A DNA stretch of 64,000 nucleotides from Erythrobacter sp. NAP1 (GTDB taxonomy: Bacteria; Pseudomonadota; Alphaproteobacteria; Sphingomonadales; Sphingomonadaceae). Below the pieces are notes generated by a model. The model saw only the letters and a list, made by a program, of their open reading frames with translations. It was not told the DNA's origin and made no database searches. Position 1 is the first letter of the stretch. Every line of letters starts with the position of its first letter. The DNA is taken from the NCBI RefSeq assembly GCF_000152865.1, contig NZ_CH672390.1, positions 2,335,468 through 2,399,467 of the forward strand. The letters are read 5' to 3'. Of this stretch, positions 30,749 through 40,103 are shown one piece after another. A program made the position numbers and the translations under genes.

Positions 30749-31603
30749 ATGTTGGGAAGAATCGGCACCTCGCGCGATATCCAAGCCTCTGTGCTTGGCC
30801 CGATCGTACGCAAGGCGATCAAGATCACGGACAAATTCTCCAAGCATTCGGCCGATTACCTCGTTCGCAGCGAGGCGACCGAGCGACCGAACTACGCTTA
30901 TTGCATGCTGGTTGCCGCGCGGCTGGCCAAGAGCCTCGGTATGGACCGGATCTCGGCGATCGAGATTGGCGTTGCAGGCGGGAATGGCCTTGCTTTCATG
31001 GTCGAGTTTGCCGAGCGAATTAAGGCTGACACCGGCGTTACGATCGAATGTATCGGCTTCGACACCGGTGAGGGCATGCCGCCTCCAGAATCCGAAAAGG
31101 ACCTTCCTTACTGGTTTCAAGCAAGCCAATATCGGATGGATGTCGACGCGCTCAAAAAGCGCTTGCCCGAAGCGCGACTGGTGCTGGGTAATGTGAAAGA
31201 GACGATCCCGGCCTTCTTCGAAGATTTCAACGCTGCTCCGATTGGTGCAATCTTCAATGACACCGACTATTTCTCATCGACCCGCGATTCACTCTCGATG
31301 TTCGATCACGCTGTTTCGCACCCGGAACGGTTTCTCCCGCGCATTCCGATGTACTTTGACGACATCCTTGGTTCGACCATCGAAATGTACGGCCCGTTCA
31401 ACGGACAGCTGGCTGCCATCACGGAGTACAATGAGCGCTCAGAGAATGTGAAGGTTCACCTCAACCAGAACCTCCTTTCGCTCAATCACGTCAAATATCG
31501 CTACCAGATCTATTACGCTCACCTGTTCGCTCACCCGCGCTACAATGAGTATATCGGGAATGACGAGCAGCTTGTCCTCGAGGACAAGCTGAAGCTGCGC
31601 TAA
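30749..31603 (+). CDS. Methyltransferase-like protein
   Basis: 284 residues with a Rossmann motif I-like sequence AIEIGVAGGNGLAFM (about 70-84) and an IFNDTDYFSSTRDS segment further on, as seen in uncharacterised class I methyltransferases of sugar loci. No known substrate motif is visible. It probably modifies a sugar in this locus. Its stop overlaps the stop of the convergent FrhB-like gene by 2 bases. Confidence 0.6.
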   Translation: MLGRIGTSRDIQASVLGPIVRKAIKITDKFSKHSADYLVRSEATERPNYAYCMLVAARLAKSLGMDRISAIEIGVAGGNGLAFMVEFAERIKADTGVTIECIGFDTGEGMPPPESEKDLPYWFQASQYRMDVDALKKRLPEARLVLGNVKETIPAFFEDFNAAPIGAIFNDTDYFSSTRDSLSMFDHAVSHPERFLPRIPMYFDDILGSTIEMYGPFNGQLAAITEYNERSENVKVHLNQNLLSLNHVKYRYQIYYAHLFAHPRYNEYIGNDEQLVLEDKLKLR

Positions 31604-32829
31604 TTCAGTTGTCCGCCACGAGCGAGGCGGACCACCATACCGGCCATGCTCTTGAAGCTGCGCGCCAGACCGAAACGGCGTGAATTGCGGGCGAGTTTGA
31701 GATTGCGAAAACGCGGCGTTCGCTTGCCCATCGCCATCATCGCGAAGAGCCGGGACCAGACAAAACCTTTGCGCTGCGCCTGATAGGGCTGCATCACTTT
31801 CATCGCTTCGGTAGTGGTGGGCTCGGTTTCGATGGCTCCGGCATCGATCAGCGTATTGATCAGCCTTTCGCCTTTTGCCGTTCGAGTAAGGATAAGGCTG
31901 CGCCCTGGGCGCTCCTCGAAATGCGCCTTTCCGCTTTCATCGGAGTGCCAACCATCGGCGCACACTATGTCAGCAAACTCGCCGATCCCGTCAGGACATA
32001 TCTTGCAGCGGAACTGCAGATGCTTGTTCAGGATCCCGCCCCAGCTGCTGTCATAGTCCATCTTCAGCTTGCGCCCATCAGAAAGCTCGGCGGTCGCATA
32101 GCCGGGCCAGCCATCACCGCGGTATCGGAAGGCGACTACATCCGTCTCATCTTCAACACCCAGCGCACCCAACAGCGCCGAAGTTCCGCGATAGCTCGGC
32201 ACGCCGGCGCACATGAAGGCGATCATGTAAGGCACCCTCTCATTTACGCGAGGATCGTGCCGCGCGAGCTGGCGAAGCCCTGCGACATCGCATGGCTTGC
32301 CAACGAAGGCGAAACGCTCACTGCCGTCCAGTCGCTTGCCAATATCCTCAAGTGGAGAAGAGGGCGCGTAGCGTGAACCGGCCGACTGGAACACGTCTTC
32401 TCGCCCCGTACTGATTTTCAGGGCGTTGCGAATTGGCGAGCTTTCCGAAACCGAGGTTTCCACCACGTAGTCGATCTGCCGGGTTTCCAGCAGGTATTTC
32501 AGAACTGCCGAAAGTCCGCCCCCTGAAGAAGCGTTTTGTCGAAGCGCAACATCAGTGCTCCAACCGAGGCGCACCTTGATAAGCGGCCCCCAAATCTCGT
32601 GATACTCTGCCTCATGCGCGGCCTTATCGTGCCTGATGTTGGCGCCAGGACAAGCCTGATCGATCCGGCGTTTTTGGTCTTCGCTCGGTTCATGTTGAAG
32701 AACAGGGCGTCGAAAGCCCTCCAGCGAGTTTTCCATCACAATTGCGGGATCGTTAGGATCACTGATGCCAGCGCAAAGGCCGCAACCCGCGCAAAGCCCG
32801 TTCGCCTTTATCGTATCGATATCAAACAC
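31600..32829 (-). CDS. FrhB-like coenzyme F420 hydrogenase/dehydrogenase beta-subunit family protein
   Basis: 409 residues from GTG 32829. It has a four-Cys-like ferredoxin motif near the start (NGLCAGCGLCAG), the FrhB N- and C-terminal domains (RLGWSTDVALRQNASSGG, FVGKPCDVAGLRQLA) and FRCKICPDGIGEFADIVCAD near the end, matching iron-sulfur flavoproteins that accompany pyruvyl transferases in polysaccharide clusters. F420 is not implied here; such proteins in capsule loci have no proven reaction. It overlaps the end of the pyruvyl transferase gene by 8 bases, so they are coupled. Confidence 0.8.
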   Translation of the reverse strand: MFDIDTIKANGLCAGCGLCAGISDPNDPAIVMENSLEGFRRPVLQHEPSEDQKRRIDQACPGANIRHDKAAHEAEYHEIWGPLIKVRLGWSTDVALRQNASSGGGLSAVLKYLLETRQIDYVVETSVSESSPIRNALKISTGREDVFQSAGSRYAPSSPLEDIGKRLDGSERFAFVGKPCDVAGLRQLARHDPRVNERVPYMIAFMCAGVPSYRGTSALLGALGVEDETDVVAFRYRGDGWPGYATAELSDGRKLKMDYDSSWGGILNKHLQFRCKICPDGIGEFADIVCADGWHSDESGKAHFEERPGRSLILTRTAKGERLINTLIDAGAIETEPTTTEAMKVMQPYQAQRKGFVWSRLFAMMAMGKRTPRFRNLKLARNSRRFGLARSFKSMAGMVVRLARGGQLN

Positions 32830-34072
32830 GGTTCGCGACCAGCTCCGAAATGCGAGTGTCGAGATAGTCACGATACACGCCAAGCCGCTTCTGCGCTTCT
32901 GCATTGGCTGCAACGGCCTCTGCACGGACGCGCGGTAGATCTGCTAATGCGGCCTCGAGCTTGCTGAGCACCTCTTCGTTGCTCTGCTTGGTGAGGTCGG
33001 CATTCCACCTGTAATTCAATGATCCATAGAGTCCATTGAACTTACGGCTAAAAGCGAGCGGAATGACGGCGGTGTTCGAAGAGATCGCTGCAATCGTCGC
33101 ATGCATTCGGCTGCCCAACAGCAGGTCCAGCGCAGCAATGTACGACTTCGCATCCGAAGGTCCGTTGAAACGTGGTGGGACGATCGCCTTTGGGAAACGA
33201 CGCTGAAGTTCCAGCGCCATATCGAAGTCGTCGTCATATGCCCGCGATTGGATCAAAACATGCGGGACGAGATGGACCTCGTAGCGCTCGTCGCTCGAGA
33301 GTCTTTGCAGGATTCTATCGACCAATTCCTTGTAGTTTGCGGCCAGCCTGATGTTGTCGGTCGGCACGTCGCCATGACGGTAAAGATAGGCCGAGACATT
33401 GAGGCCAACCTTGATGTTGCCGCCGGATAGGTCGCGGGATTCCTTGTCAGCTGGCGTTTCGAACGGAAGCGCGAACGCGACATCGGTTGTGAGCGAAGAT
33501 TTGCCAGCGACGCCCATCTCCTCAAGCAACGCATAAGACATCTCGTCACGCGCCCAAACATGGTTGGACATTCGCATGACCGCTTTCGCCCCCGCGCGAG
33601 CGCGTTTGGAAAAAAAGGGTCCGATGGTTTGGGGGCTAAGAACAAGTGGAACGCCCGCCATCTTGGTAGCAACCTTGATTCCAAGGATCAGGTTGTAGCG
33701 AGCCCACGGATAGATATCCGAGAAGCTGTCGCCCGCACCAATATCGAATGCAATGTCACAGCTTCGGATGGCGCGGTGCAGATCAGATAATGGATTAGCG
33801 AGGGCTTTATAGCCGATATTGGTGAAGTCATGCTCGTGCGCGCATTCAGAGCCGTAATCGAGCTCTCCGCGTGGACCAATGACACGGAAGACAGGGCGAA
33901 AGCCAGCCTTCTCCACGGCCTGGGCAATCAGACTTGAATTGGCAATCGTGAGCGCACCGACCCCGAGATTTTCGGAGAAGAAGGTGTGCCACAGCAGGCC
34001 GATAGTCAGGGTGGGCCTGTCATCTGGATCCCCAGCCGGATCGCCGCCCGTTAGTATTGGTTGATTGTTCAC
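32822..34072 (-). CDS. Polysaccharide pyruvyl transferase family protein
   Basis: 416 residues. It shows the family layout: LWHTFFSENLGVGALTIANSSL at the N-terminus, DIGAGDSFSDIYPW near 110 and a C-terminal DLLLGSRMHATIAAISSNTAVIPLAFSRKF block (shown here as LGSRMHATIAAISSNTAVIP). It would transfer pyruvate from PEP to a sugar, giving a ketal that adds negative charge to the glycan. It is first in a minus-strand unit with the FrhB-like gene. Confidence 0.85.
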   Translation of the reverse strand: MNNQPILTGGDPAGDPDDRPTLTIGLLWHTFFSENLGVGALTIANSSLIAQAVEKAGFRPVFRVIGPRGELDYGSECAHEHDFTNIGYKALANPLSDLHRAIRSCDIAFDIGAGDSFSDIYPWARYNLILGIKVATKMAGVPLVLSPQTIGPFFSKRARAGAKAVMRMSNHVWARDEMSYALLEEMGVAGKSSLTTDVAFALPFETPADKESRDLSGGNIKVGLNVSAYLYRHGDVPTDNIRLAANYKELVDRILQRLSSDERYEVHLVPHVLIQSRAYDDDFDMALELQRRFPKAIVPPRFNGPSDAKSYIAALDLLLGSRMHATIAAISSNTAVIPLAFSRKFNGLYGSLNYRWNADLTKQSNEEVLSKLEAALADLPRVRAEAVAANAEAQKRLGVYRDYLDTRISELVANRV

Positions 34073-34117
34073 TGTGCAGATTGGCCTTTGAAGAATTAGG
34101 CTGATGCTATCCGATGC

Positions 34118-34612
34118 TCAGCGCGCCAGGCGGCTTGGCAAATCGGCAGCGGAAGGGTCGGTATCGCGGATCTGGCGCTCGGTTTCGTCAGCGTCGAGGA
34201 AGCGGCCATAGGGGCCAACTTCGATCCCTTCGCGGATAATCTGTGCCGGATTCCCAGCCACGATTGAGCGCGCGGGCACATCCCTTGTCACCACGCTGCC
34301 TGCACCGATCACGCAATTGTCGCCGATGGTCACGCCCGGCATGATCAAGCTCTCACCACCAAGAAAACAATTCTTGCCGACGTGAGTATGCACGTAGAGC
34401 CCTCGAGTTCTGTCATGCGTCAGAATTCGCGCGTTGAAGGCGACGTATGTGCACTCACCGATATGCACGCCCTTGGGGAAGGTCATGTCCATTTTCGCAC
34501 TTAGAGACATCTCCACCGTGGGGTGGATGTCCATCTTCATCACGCCGCGGAAGAAACGAAGCCGGGCCTTGGTGAGGACGTTTCTTAGCGCTGAAAGCCT
34601 GAGAATGCTCAC
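34118..34612 (-). CDS. Left-handed beta-helix acyltransferase (serine/galactoside acetyltransferase-like)
   Basis: 164 residues with hexapeptide repeats (FPKGVHIGECTYVAFNA, LIMPGVTIGDNCVIGAGSVVTRDVP, SIVAGNPAQIIRE) of the LbH class, like WcaF/NodL/CysE. It probably O- or N-acetylates a sugar in the polysaccharide. It precedes the pyruvyl transferase on the same strand by 45 bases and may share a transcript. Confidence 0.8.
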   Translation of the reverse strand: MSILRLSALRNVLTKARLRFFRGVMKMDIHPTVEMSLSAKMDMTFPKGVHIGECTYVAFNARILTHDRTRGLYVHTHVGKNCFLGGESLIMPGVTIGDNCVIGAGSVVTRDVPARSIVAGNPAQIIREGIEVGPYGRFLDADETERQIRDTDPSAADLPSRLAR

Positions 34613-34711
34613 CCAGGGTCTCCGTTCTGCTTGCTGATGCCTTCAAGTTGCGGCTTGTCCCATATCTCTCTTAGGTGCAATCCCGCGTCTAGCAATTTTC
34701 GGGCGATTTCC

Positions 34712-35455
34712 TTGAAGATCACACGGACAATAGCGCTGATATGTGCATTTGTGGCCTTGGGTGCTTTGGCGCTCCTGTGGGTACAGATACCCTCCTGGCG
34801 GATTGGTGGGGCCAGAAGCCTGCCTGCGAGTTCAGTCGCCCATCTCCAAGAGTCACTCACATGTCCTAGTGAAGGAGAGCAGATCGCGATCTACGGTGAC
34901 AGTCATGTCACGGGTGGGCGCATGACGCAATTTGGCGGCGAAAGCGGTCCTGTATTTGGGCGCGTGCTTGAGGCTGAACTTGGCGCTGACATTTCGGTCT
35001 CGCTTCGCGGTGTTGGTGGGCACACGGCACGATTGGGCGAAGGGCGGTGGGATGTTCGAGACAGCGCCGAAGAGACCGTCGTTATCGCTTACGGAACCAA
35101 CGACGCGGCCCCGCGCGGATGGCTGCGGTCGAAAGAACCCGTGCCCGTTCCCGACTACAAGTCGGCCTTAGAACGGCTTGCCTCCGCGGGAGCAGAAGCA
35201 GGGCGCCAAGTGGTGTTTCTCGCCCCTCCGCCAGCGGGCAGCTCGGTAATCATGCAACGGCTGAGGCCCTATCGCTCGGCGCTGCGCGATCTTGGCAGAG
35301 AATTGAATGTTCCTGTTCTAGACCCAGCCGATGCGTTTGCGGCCTGCGAGGGATCGCAGCCGCTTCTGACCTACGACGCACTTCACATGAACGCGGCTGG
35401 GCACCGGTGTCTGGGTGAATGGCTGGCAGCACGCTTTTGCCAGGTCCCCGATTGA
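34712..35455 (+). CDS. SGNH/GDSL hydrolase, membrane anchored
   Basis: About 247 residues from TTG 34712; the frame is open upstream to 34631 with ATGs, so the start is uncertain. The chosen start gives a clean N-terminal membrane helix (ALICAFVALGALALLW). The catalytic blocks are IYGDSHV (nucleophile Ser, about residue 63), AYGTNDAA and the C-terminal YDALHMNAAGH (Asp-x-x-His). Such proteins add or remove acetyl groups on extracellular glycans. It opens the region just before the lasso peptide cluster. Confidence 0.75.
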   Translation: MKITRTIALICAFVALGALALLWVQIPSWRIGGARSLPASSVAHLQESLTCPSEGEQIAIYGDSHVTGGRMTQFGGESGPVFGRVLEAELGADISVSLRGVGGHTARLGEGRWDVRDSAEETVVIAYGTNDAAPRGWLRSKEPVPVPDYKSALERLASAGAEAGRQVVFLAPPPAGSSVIMQRLRPYRSALRDLGRELNVPVLDPADAFAACEGSQPLLTYDALHMNAAGHRCLGEWLAARFCQVPD

Positions 35456-35589
35456 AGAACACAGGTGGGCAGAGAGTGTGAGCGACACTGGTCAAAGCGG
35501 CGGATTTCCCGCATGAACGCGCTGGAAAGCACCAGGCCAACTCATCCCTGCGGGACCAGCAAGAGAGACGCACGGCAATCGCGAAGCCC

Positions 35590-36747
35590 ATGACCGATAC
35601 CGCATCAGTCGACCGTTTCTTGGCACAGTGCTTGCGCTCTTTGCGAGCGTCCGATCCAGCAGGTTGGGACATCGCTGACAGTGCAGAATGGCACGATGTC
35701 TGGCTGAGGATCGAGTATCATGGCATCGCCCTCTTACTACACAACAACTCGGCCCACCTCACAGACTGGCCGAGCGCGCTTATCGACAGAATTGCCGAAG
35801 AAGCGCGATTGATCGCTCTTTGGGAAGCGACCCATCACAAACTCGTTTCGGCAGCGGTTCGCAAGCTGGCTGAGGAGAGGGTGACTTCCGTTATCCTGAA
35901 AGGCACGGCCCTCGCTTATTCCCTGCATGCAGAGCCGGCCACCCGAAGGCGCGGTGACACCGACCTGCTGGTATGCCCCGGAACTCTGGAGCACACACGC
36001 GAGGTACTCACCGAACTTGGCTGGGAGCGCAGGGTCGAACCGCATGGTCTTTATTTTCAGGAAGGTTGGACACACGAAGCTGCGGGTTTTTTCGTGCACT
36101 CGATCGATCTGCACTGGAAACCGGTCGACCGACCCACTCTTCATGAGGTGCTGCCGCTCGAATTGGTTTTCGAGGGCAAGCTTCCATTACCGAAGTTCGA
36201 TGACGCAGCCTTCAGGCCAAACACCGCGACCATGATCCTGCACGCGGTGATCAATCAGAAGTGGCATGCTGAACACGGCTATTTTGCCGAAGACGGAAGG
36301 GTCACAAGCCAGAGACGCCTGATCTGGTCTATCGATTTCGACCTTATGGTACGAGCCATGAGCGAAGATGAGTGGGCGGTTCTCGCAGACCATTGTATCG
36401 CGGAGGGAATTGCTCCGCTCGTGGCAGAGGCCCTTGTCGGAATGAGTAGCGATCTGGGCACGCCCCTGCCGCCAATTGTCGAATCTCGTCTGAAGAAGGC
36501 CAAGCTTGCGCCTGACCTAAAGGCGTATTTCAGCGAGCACGACACCTTGGCGCAGTTCAAACTCGACCTCAGCCACACGAAGGGCGCAGGGTCGAAAGCC
36601 AAACTCCTGCTGTCCCGCGCTTTTCCGCCGCGTCGCCACCTCGTGGAAAGATATCCGGAGACGCAAGGGTGGCCGACCTTGGCCTTGCAGGGGCGAATGC
36701 TGCTGGAGACGGCAGCACGCTTTATGCGTCAGGGGCACTCGCGATGA
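35590..36747 (+). CDS. Nucleotidyltransferase of the lasso peptide cluster
   Basis: 385 residues. The NTP_transf_5-type signature is clear: ILKGTALAYSLHAEP, then RRGDTDLLV with metal-binding Asp residues at about 123 and 125. Such proteins occur in lasso peptide clusters alongside HPr-like kinases; in pseudomycoidin biosynthesis the corresponding protein was reported to glycosylate the phosphorylated peptide. Its stop overlaps the ABC gene start (ATGA), so the two are coupled. Its action on the peptide at 40104 is an inference. Confidence 0.8.
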   Translation: MTDTASVDRFLAQCLRSLRASDPAGWDIADSAEWHDVWLRIEYHGIALLLHNNSAHLTDWPSALIDRIAEEARLIALWEATHHKLVSAAVRKLAEERVTSVILKGTALAYSLHAEPATRRRGDTDLLVCPGTLEHTREVLTELGWERRVEPHGLYFQEGWTHEAAGFFVHSIDLHWKPVDRPTLHEVLPLELVFEGKLPLPKFDDAAFRPNTATMILHAVINQKWHAEHGYFAEDGRVTSQRRLIWSIDFDLMVRAMSEDEWAVLADHCIAEGIAPLVAEALVGMSSDLGTPLPPIVESRLKKAKLAPDLKAYFSEHDTLAQFKLDLSHTKGAGSKAKLLLSRAFPPRRHLVERYPETQGWPTLALQGRMLLETAARFMRQGHSR

Positions 36748-38405
36748 GTTTCCGCTTCTGGCTTCAATGGGCGCGCAGATTTCGCGGACAATTGACGCTG
36801 ATAAGCGTGCTTACCTTGCTAAGTTCCGGCGCGGCTTTGTCCGTGCCATGGTTGGCAGCTCAGGTCCTGGGTAGAGTGGTTTCAGGCTCGGCAGTGTCCG
36901 ACATCGATGTCGGGCAAATCCTCATCTTGCTGGTTGTAGCCTTGGTCGCCCTCACCGTTCTGAACATTGCGGCAGCCATTCTTTCGGAACGTGCATCGAC
37001 GCGGATCCTGACCGAGCTTCGCATCAAGATATACAACCATGTCCAGATGCTGCGTGTTGGGTTTCATGACGATGCGCGCAGGGGCGACGTGCTCGCGCTC
37101 ACGTCTTACGAAGTAGGCAATCTCAGCGATTTTCTTGCCGGCACTATCGCCAATGCGCCCGCCATGCTGCTCACGGCAGCAGGGGCCATCGTGATATTGT
37201 TCACGATTGACCCTGTCATGGCCGCAATTGTCCCCTTGCTGATCCCCGCATTTTACATTCTAGTCAGGTTGTCAGGCAGGCGACTGCGCAAGCTTTCGAG
37301 CGAGGTGCGTGCAGCCGAGGTCGAGCTGATCGCAATTGCGGAGCGCGATCTTGAAATGCTTCCTGCAATCAAGGCATTTGCGACAGAGGAAAAACACCGG
37401 TCAGAATTTGCGACAGCGGCTGACAATTCTCGGCGCCTGGCAGTCCGACAAGCGCAATGGAGCGTCACAATTGGCCCGGTGATGGCGTTGATCGCGGCGC
37501 TTGCGGCGATTTCCGTGCTCGTGGTTGGTAGCGAGCAGTTGCTCGACGCGGATCGATCACCCAGCGACCTGTTCGCGTTTCTTCTCTATGCGGCTCTTCT
37601 GACGCAGCCTGCCGGTGCTCTCGCCAAAATGTATGGTGCCTACCAAATGGCGCGTGGAACTCTTGCTCGATTGGAGTCCGTACTTGAGCAGGAGCCCGAG
37701 CCAGGACACCAAATAGGGCAGCGGCTTGAGCGAGCAGCAGGCGCTATCGCCTTCCGCAAAGTAAGCTTTGGCTATCCGGGCCGCCCGACCCTGTTTGATG
37801 CCTTGGATTTCGATGTGAAGCCGGGCGAGATCGTGGCGCTCACAGGCGAGAACGGTGTTGGAAAGTCGACGCTCGTTCGCCTGCTCTTGCGCTTTTACGA
37901 ACCCTTGTCGGGGACGATCACGCTCGATGGGACCTGCATCAGCGAGTATCAGGTTCAAGACTTGCGGCGACAGTTTGGCTACGTGCCCCAACGTGCCCTT
38001 CTTTTTAACGGCACAATCGCCGACAATATCGTGTTCGGCCAATCCGCACCTCACCCGCAAGAGGCCGTAAGCCGCGCGGTTAAGCTCGCACAGGCGGACG
38101 AATTCATCGCCTCGCTTCCAGATGGCCTGGAGACCGTGATTGGCGATCACGGGGTACGCCTGTCAGGTGGCCAACGGCAACGGATTGCGCTCGCCCGTGC
38201 GCTCTATAGCCAGCCGCCGATCTACATCCTGGATGAAGCGACGAGCATGTACGACCTAGAAGGCGAAGCTGCCTTCGTCGAAGAATGCATCGGTTCGCTG
38301 AAAGGGCGCACCGTCATTATCATCACTCATCGTCCGGCGAGCCTCGCGCTTGCCGACAGAGTATTGAAACTGGGACCGGACGGCTTTGTCAGAGTAGGCC
38401 GGTAA
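36744..38405 (+). CDS. ABC transporter of the lasso cluster (LasD-type exporter)
   Basis: 553-residue half-transporter: six-helix membrane domain (about 1-300), then an ATPase with Walker A GENGVGKST (368-376), signature LSGGQRQR (about 472) and Walker B IYILDEATS. There is no N-terminal peptidase C39 domain, as expected for lasso exporters, which rely on a separate leader peptidase. It probably exports the mature peptide and gives self-immunity. Its stop is 20 bases from the convergent stop of the PqqD-like gene. Confidence 0.88.
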   Translation: MSFRFWLQWARRFRGQLTLISVLTLLSSGAALSVPWLAAQVLGRVVSGSAVSDIDVGQILILLVVALVALTVLNIAAAILSERASTRILTELRIKIYNHVQMLRVGFHDDARRGDVLALTSYEVGNLSDFLAGTIANAPAMLLTAAGAIVILFTIDPVMAAIVPLLIPAFYILVRLSGRRLRKLSSEVRAAEVELIAIAERDLEMLPAIKAFATEEKHRSEFATAADNSRRLAVRQAQWSVTIGPVMALIAALAAISVLVVGSEQLLDADRSPSDLFAFLLYAALLTQPAGALAKMYGAYQMARGTLARLESVLEQEPEPGHQIGQRLERAAGAIAFRKVSFGYPGRPTLFDALDFDVKPGEIVALTGENGVGKSTLVRLLLRFYEPLSGTITLDGTCISEYQVQDLRRQFGYVPQRALLFNGTIADNIVFGQSAPHPQEAVSRAVKLAQADEFIASLPDGLETVIGDHGVRLSGGQRQRIALARALYSQPPIYILDEATSMYDLEGEAAFVEECIGSLKGRTVIIITHRPASLALADRVLKLGPDGFVRVGR

Positions 38406-38425
38406 GCGGTCTTGAGGAGCTGGGT

Positions 38426-38701
38426 CTAGGCAGCGACAATCAGGTCCTGGTCCTTCAACTGCTTGGCGAGAGCCAGCAGGTCGGCTTCGATACGATCACG
38501 AGGCGCTTCGAATTCGGCTTCGACGCTGTCGCATAACTCAGCAAGCTCGCGCGGACCTTCAGCTAGCAATTCCCAGATTCGTCCACCGACCGGATCAAGC
38601 CCGAAATATTGTCCGCTCGATAGATCGAGAAGGACCATTTCCCCGCCGACTTCACGAGCGACGACATCGGCCGAGACTGCAAAACGGTCGCTGAGTTGCA
38701 T
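38426..38701 (-). CDS. PqqD-like RiPP recognition element protein (LasB1)
   Basis: 91 residues from ATG 38701, with a GGGGGA site upstream; TTG 38722 is a less likely start. The winged-helix RRE pattern is visible (VVAREVGGEMVLLDLSSGQYFGL, then LLALAKQLKDQDLIV). It should bind the leader's YxxPxLxxxG motif and hand the precursor to the peptidase and cyclase. B1 and B2 are separate genes here, on different transcripts. It starts 45 bases after the kinase gene. Confidence 0.88.
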   Translation of the reverse strand: MQLSDRFAVSADVVAREVGGEMVLLDLSSGQYFGLDPVGGRIWELLAEGPRELAELCDSVEAEFEAPRDRIEADLLALAKQLKDQDLIVAA

Positions 38702-38745
38702 AAGCAATTCCGTATCCCCCAATTACAGGAGCGACGATGCACCAG

Positions 38746-39624
38746 CTACCCGTTTGCGAGGTTCCCGAGCACCGCTTTCCTGACACGCGGCAATTCCGAG
38801 TAGTCGCGCATAAAGTCAAGCGCGTAGCACGGGATGTCCTGAGACAGGTCAGCGAGCCTGCCGAAATGCCCGCGCAAGCTTGCTTTGTCTTCCACGTCGA
38901 GAATGAACGCGTTGGGAAGCAGCACACTCAGCGCTTCTTGCAAACTGAATTGGCGGATGGAAAGATCCGCGCGCAAGTCGGTGCCTAGTACATATATTTG
39001 CCGCAGCGGTTTCGCCCCATCTGCGAACGGCAAGCCTGCTCCGGCATCGACATCTTGCTTGATATCGTCATTTTCAAACTCGGTATCCCTCCCGAGCAAG
39101 TGCCTTGCGCTGTCCGCGAACAAGCGCAGCTTTGAACGCTTGGGCTGTAGCAAATATCGACCATCGCTGCGCGCCAGATCAATCACGTCTTCGGTCAAAA
39201 AGGGATGTCCTGCCTGAGCGAACGAGCCCGCCAGGGTCGTCTTCCCACTGCGAGACAGCCCTAGGAATGCAACAGCACCTTCCTCTCCATCTGAATGATG
39301 CTCCACGCGTGCACAAACTGCGCTTCCGTGCAGGAAGAGCCCGCCAGAATGGTTGCCAAGGATCGGTTGGATTGCATTGTGATAAAGGTTGAGCGTGGTC
39401 TTCGCATCGCATTGCGGTGTCGGCCAGCCGGTGATGCGGAATTCACCGCCGTCGCCTGATTTCACTTCGATCAGGAAATCGGCCTGCGAAGGAAATCGGA
39501 TCAAGTATCCGCGTTCATCGCGATAAAACTCAGCCTGACAATACCCGGCGGGAGAAACCCAACGATCGTAGGGCTCTCTAGGCAGTTCAACCTGCGGACG
39601 CGGACTGTCGGGCTCCCATTCCAT
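38746..39624 (-). CDS. HPr-kinase-like lasso peptide kinase
   Basis: 292 residues. A C-terminal P-loop kinase core carries Walker A GLSRSGKTT (about 122-130) and FLTEDVIDL further on. This is the HprK-like family known in paeninodin-type lasso clusters, which phosphorylates the side chain of the peptide's C-terminal Ser. No HPr partner, PTS gene or CcpA-like gene is nearby, so PTS regulation is unlikely. It lies about 480 bases beyond the precursor, across a terminator. Confidence 0.82.
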   Translation of the reverse strand: MEWEPDSPRPQVELPREPYDRWVSPAGYCQAEFYRDERGYLIRFPSQADFLIEVKSGDGGEFRITGWPTPQCDAKTTLNLYHNAIQPILGNHSGGLFLHGSAVCARVEHHSDGEEGAVAFLGLSRSGKTTLAGSFAQAGHPFLTEDVIDLARSDGRYLLQPKRSKLRLFADSARHLLGRDTEFENDDIKQDVDAGAGLPFADGAKPLRQIYVLGTDLRADLSIRQFSLQEALSVLLPNAFILDVEDKASLRGHFGRLADLSQDIPCYALDFMRDYSELPRVRKAVLGNLANG

Positions 39625-40023
39625 CGAGACTAGCCTTTAGACACAAGTTTGGACTGCCGCCAACCTCTCGAAAAATGCGCCAATTTAACCAAGCAGAGAA
39701 AATCGACGCATCAATCGTGTGTGAAAGGCAGCCGTTTGTGCAACGATTCGATTCGCAACGCGCTTGCCATTCACGACCGGCGGAGCTCGTATCCACAAAC
39801 GTCTCGGCTTGTGCAGATCCGTATAAGGGAAACGCTGCAAGAAACAGCGGCCTTAGGCGAATTGCTCCACACCTCGCCGCCTCTGATCTATCGAACGCGT
39901 CGAACAAAACGCTCGATCGAAGGCCTTTTACGAATCGGCAAATCTGACAAGAAAGCGATCGTGCTGAACCAGCTAGAAAGCACTCGATGCGCCTGAAAAG
40001 CACTGATTTTTCGGAGCTTCACG
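39625..40023. other. Intergenic stretch between the kinase and the precursor
   Basis: About 400 bases with no convincing gene on either strand; the short frames present have no recognisable content. On the minus strand it is the leader of the kinase-pqqD unit. One candidate minus-strand promoter lies at 39682-39714 (TTGATG, 17 bases, TGGTTA), which would separate kinase expression from precursor expression, but support is weak. Confidence 0.4.
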
Positions 40024-40054
40024 CAAAACAAAAGGCACCCCGGACCGGGGCGCC
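40024..40054 (-). terminator. Intrinsic terminator after the lasso precursor gene
   Basis: On the minus strand, 50 bases beyond the precursor stop codon, arms GGCGCCCCGG and CCGGGGTGCC (40034-40054) are followed by TTTTGTTTTG (40033-40024). Stem and T-rich tract make this one of the clearest terminators in the window. It should keep the downstream kinase/pqqD message scarce relative to the precursor. Confidence 0.85.
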
Positions 40055-40103
40055 TGATGTTAAGCGTTGAGCATACCGCCGTACGGCGGAACGGCTGGGT
40101 CGC

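Noticed and set aside
34631..34711. Upstream extension of the SGNH hydrolase
   Set aside because: It adds unconserved-looking residues ahead of a clean membrane anchor, though an ATG start there cannot be fully excluded.
35513..35593. 26-residue frame before the nucleotidyltransferase as a second lasso precursor
   Set aside because: It lacks the YxxPxLxxxG leader and a Gly-x7-Asp/Glu core.
38426..38701. PqqD of PQQ biosynthesis, given the PQQ dehydrogenase at 48867
   Set aside because: No other pqq gene is in the window; the gene sits in the lasso cluster as the RRE protein.
38746..39624. HPr kinase/phosphorylase for PTS control
   Set aside because: No HPr or PTS gene is nearby, and the lasso context matches peptide kinases.
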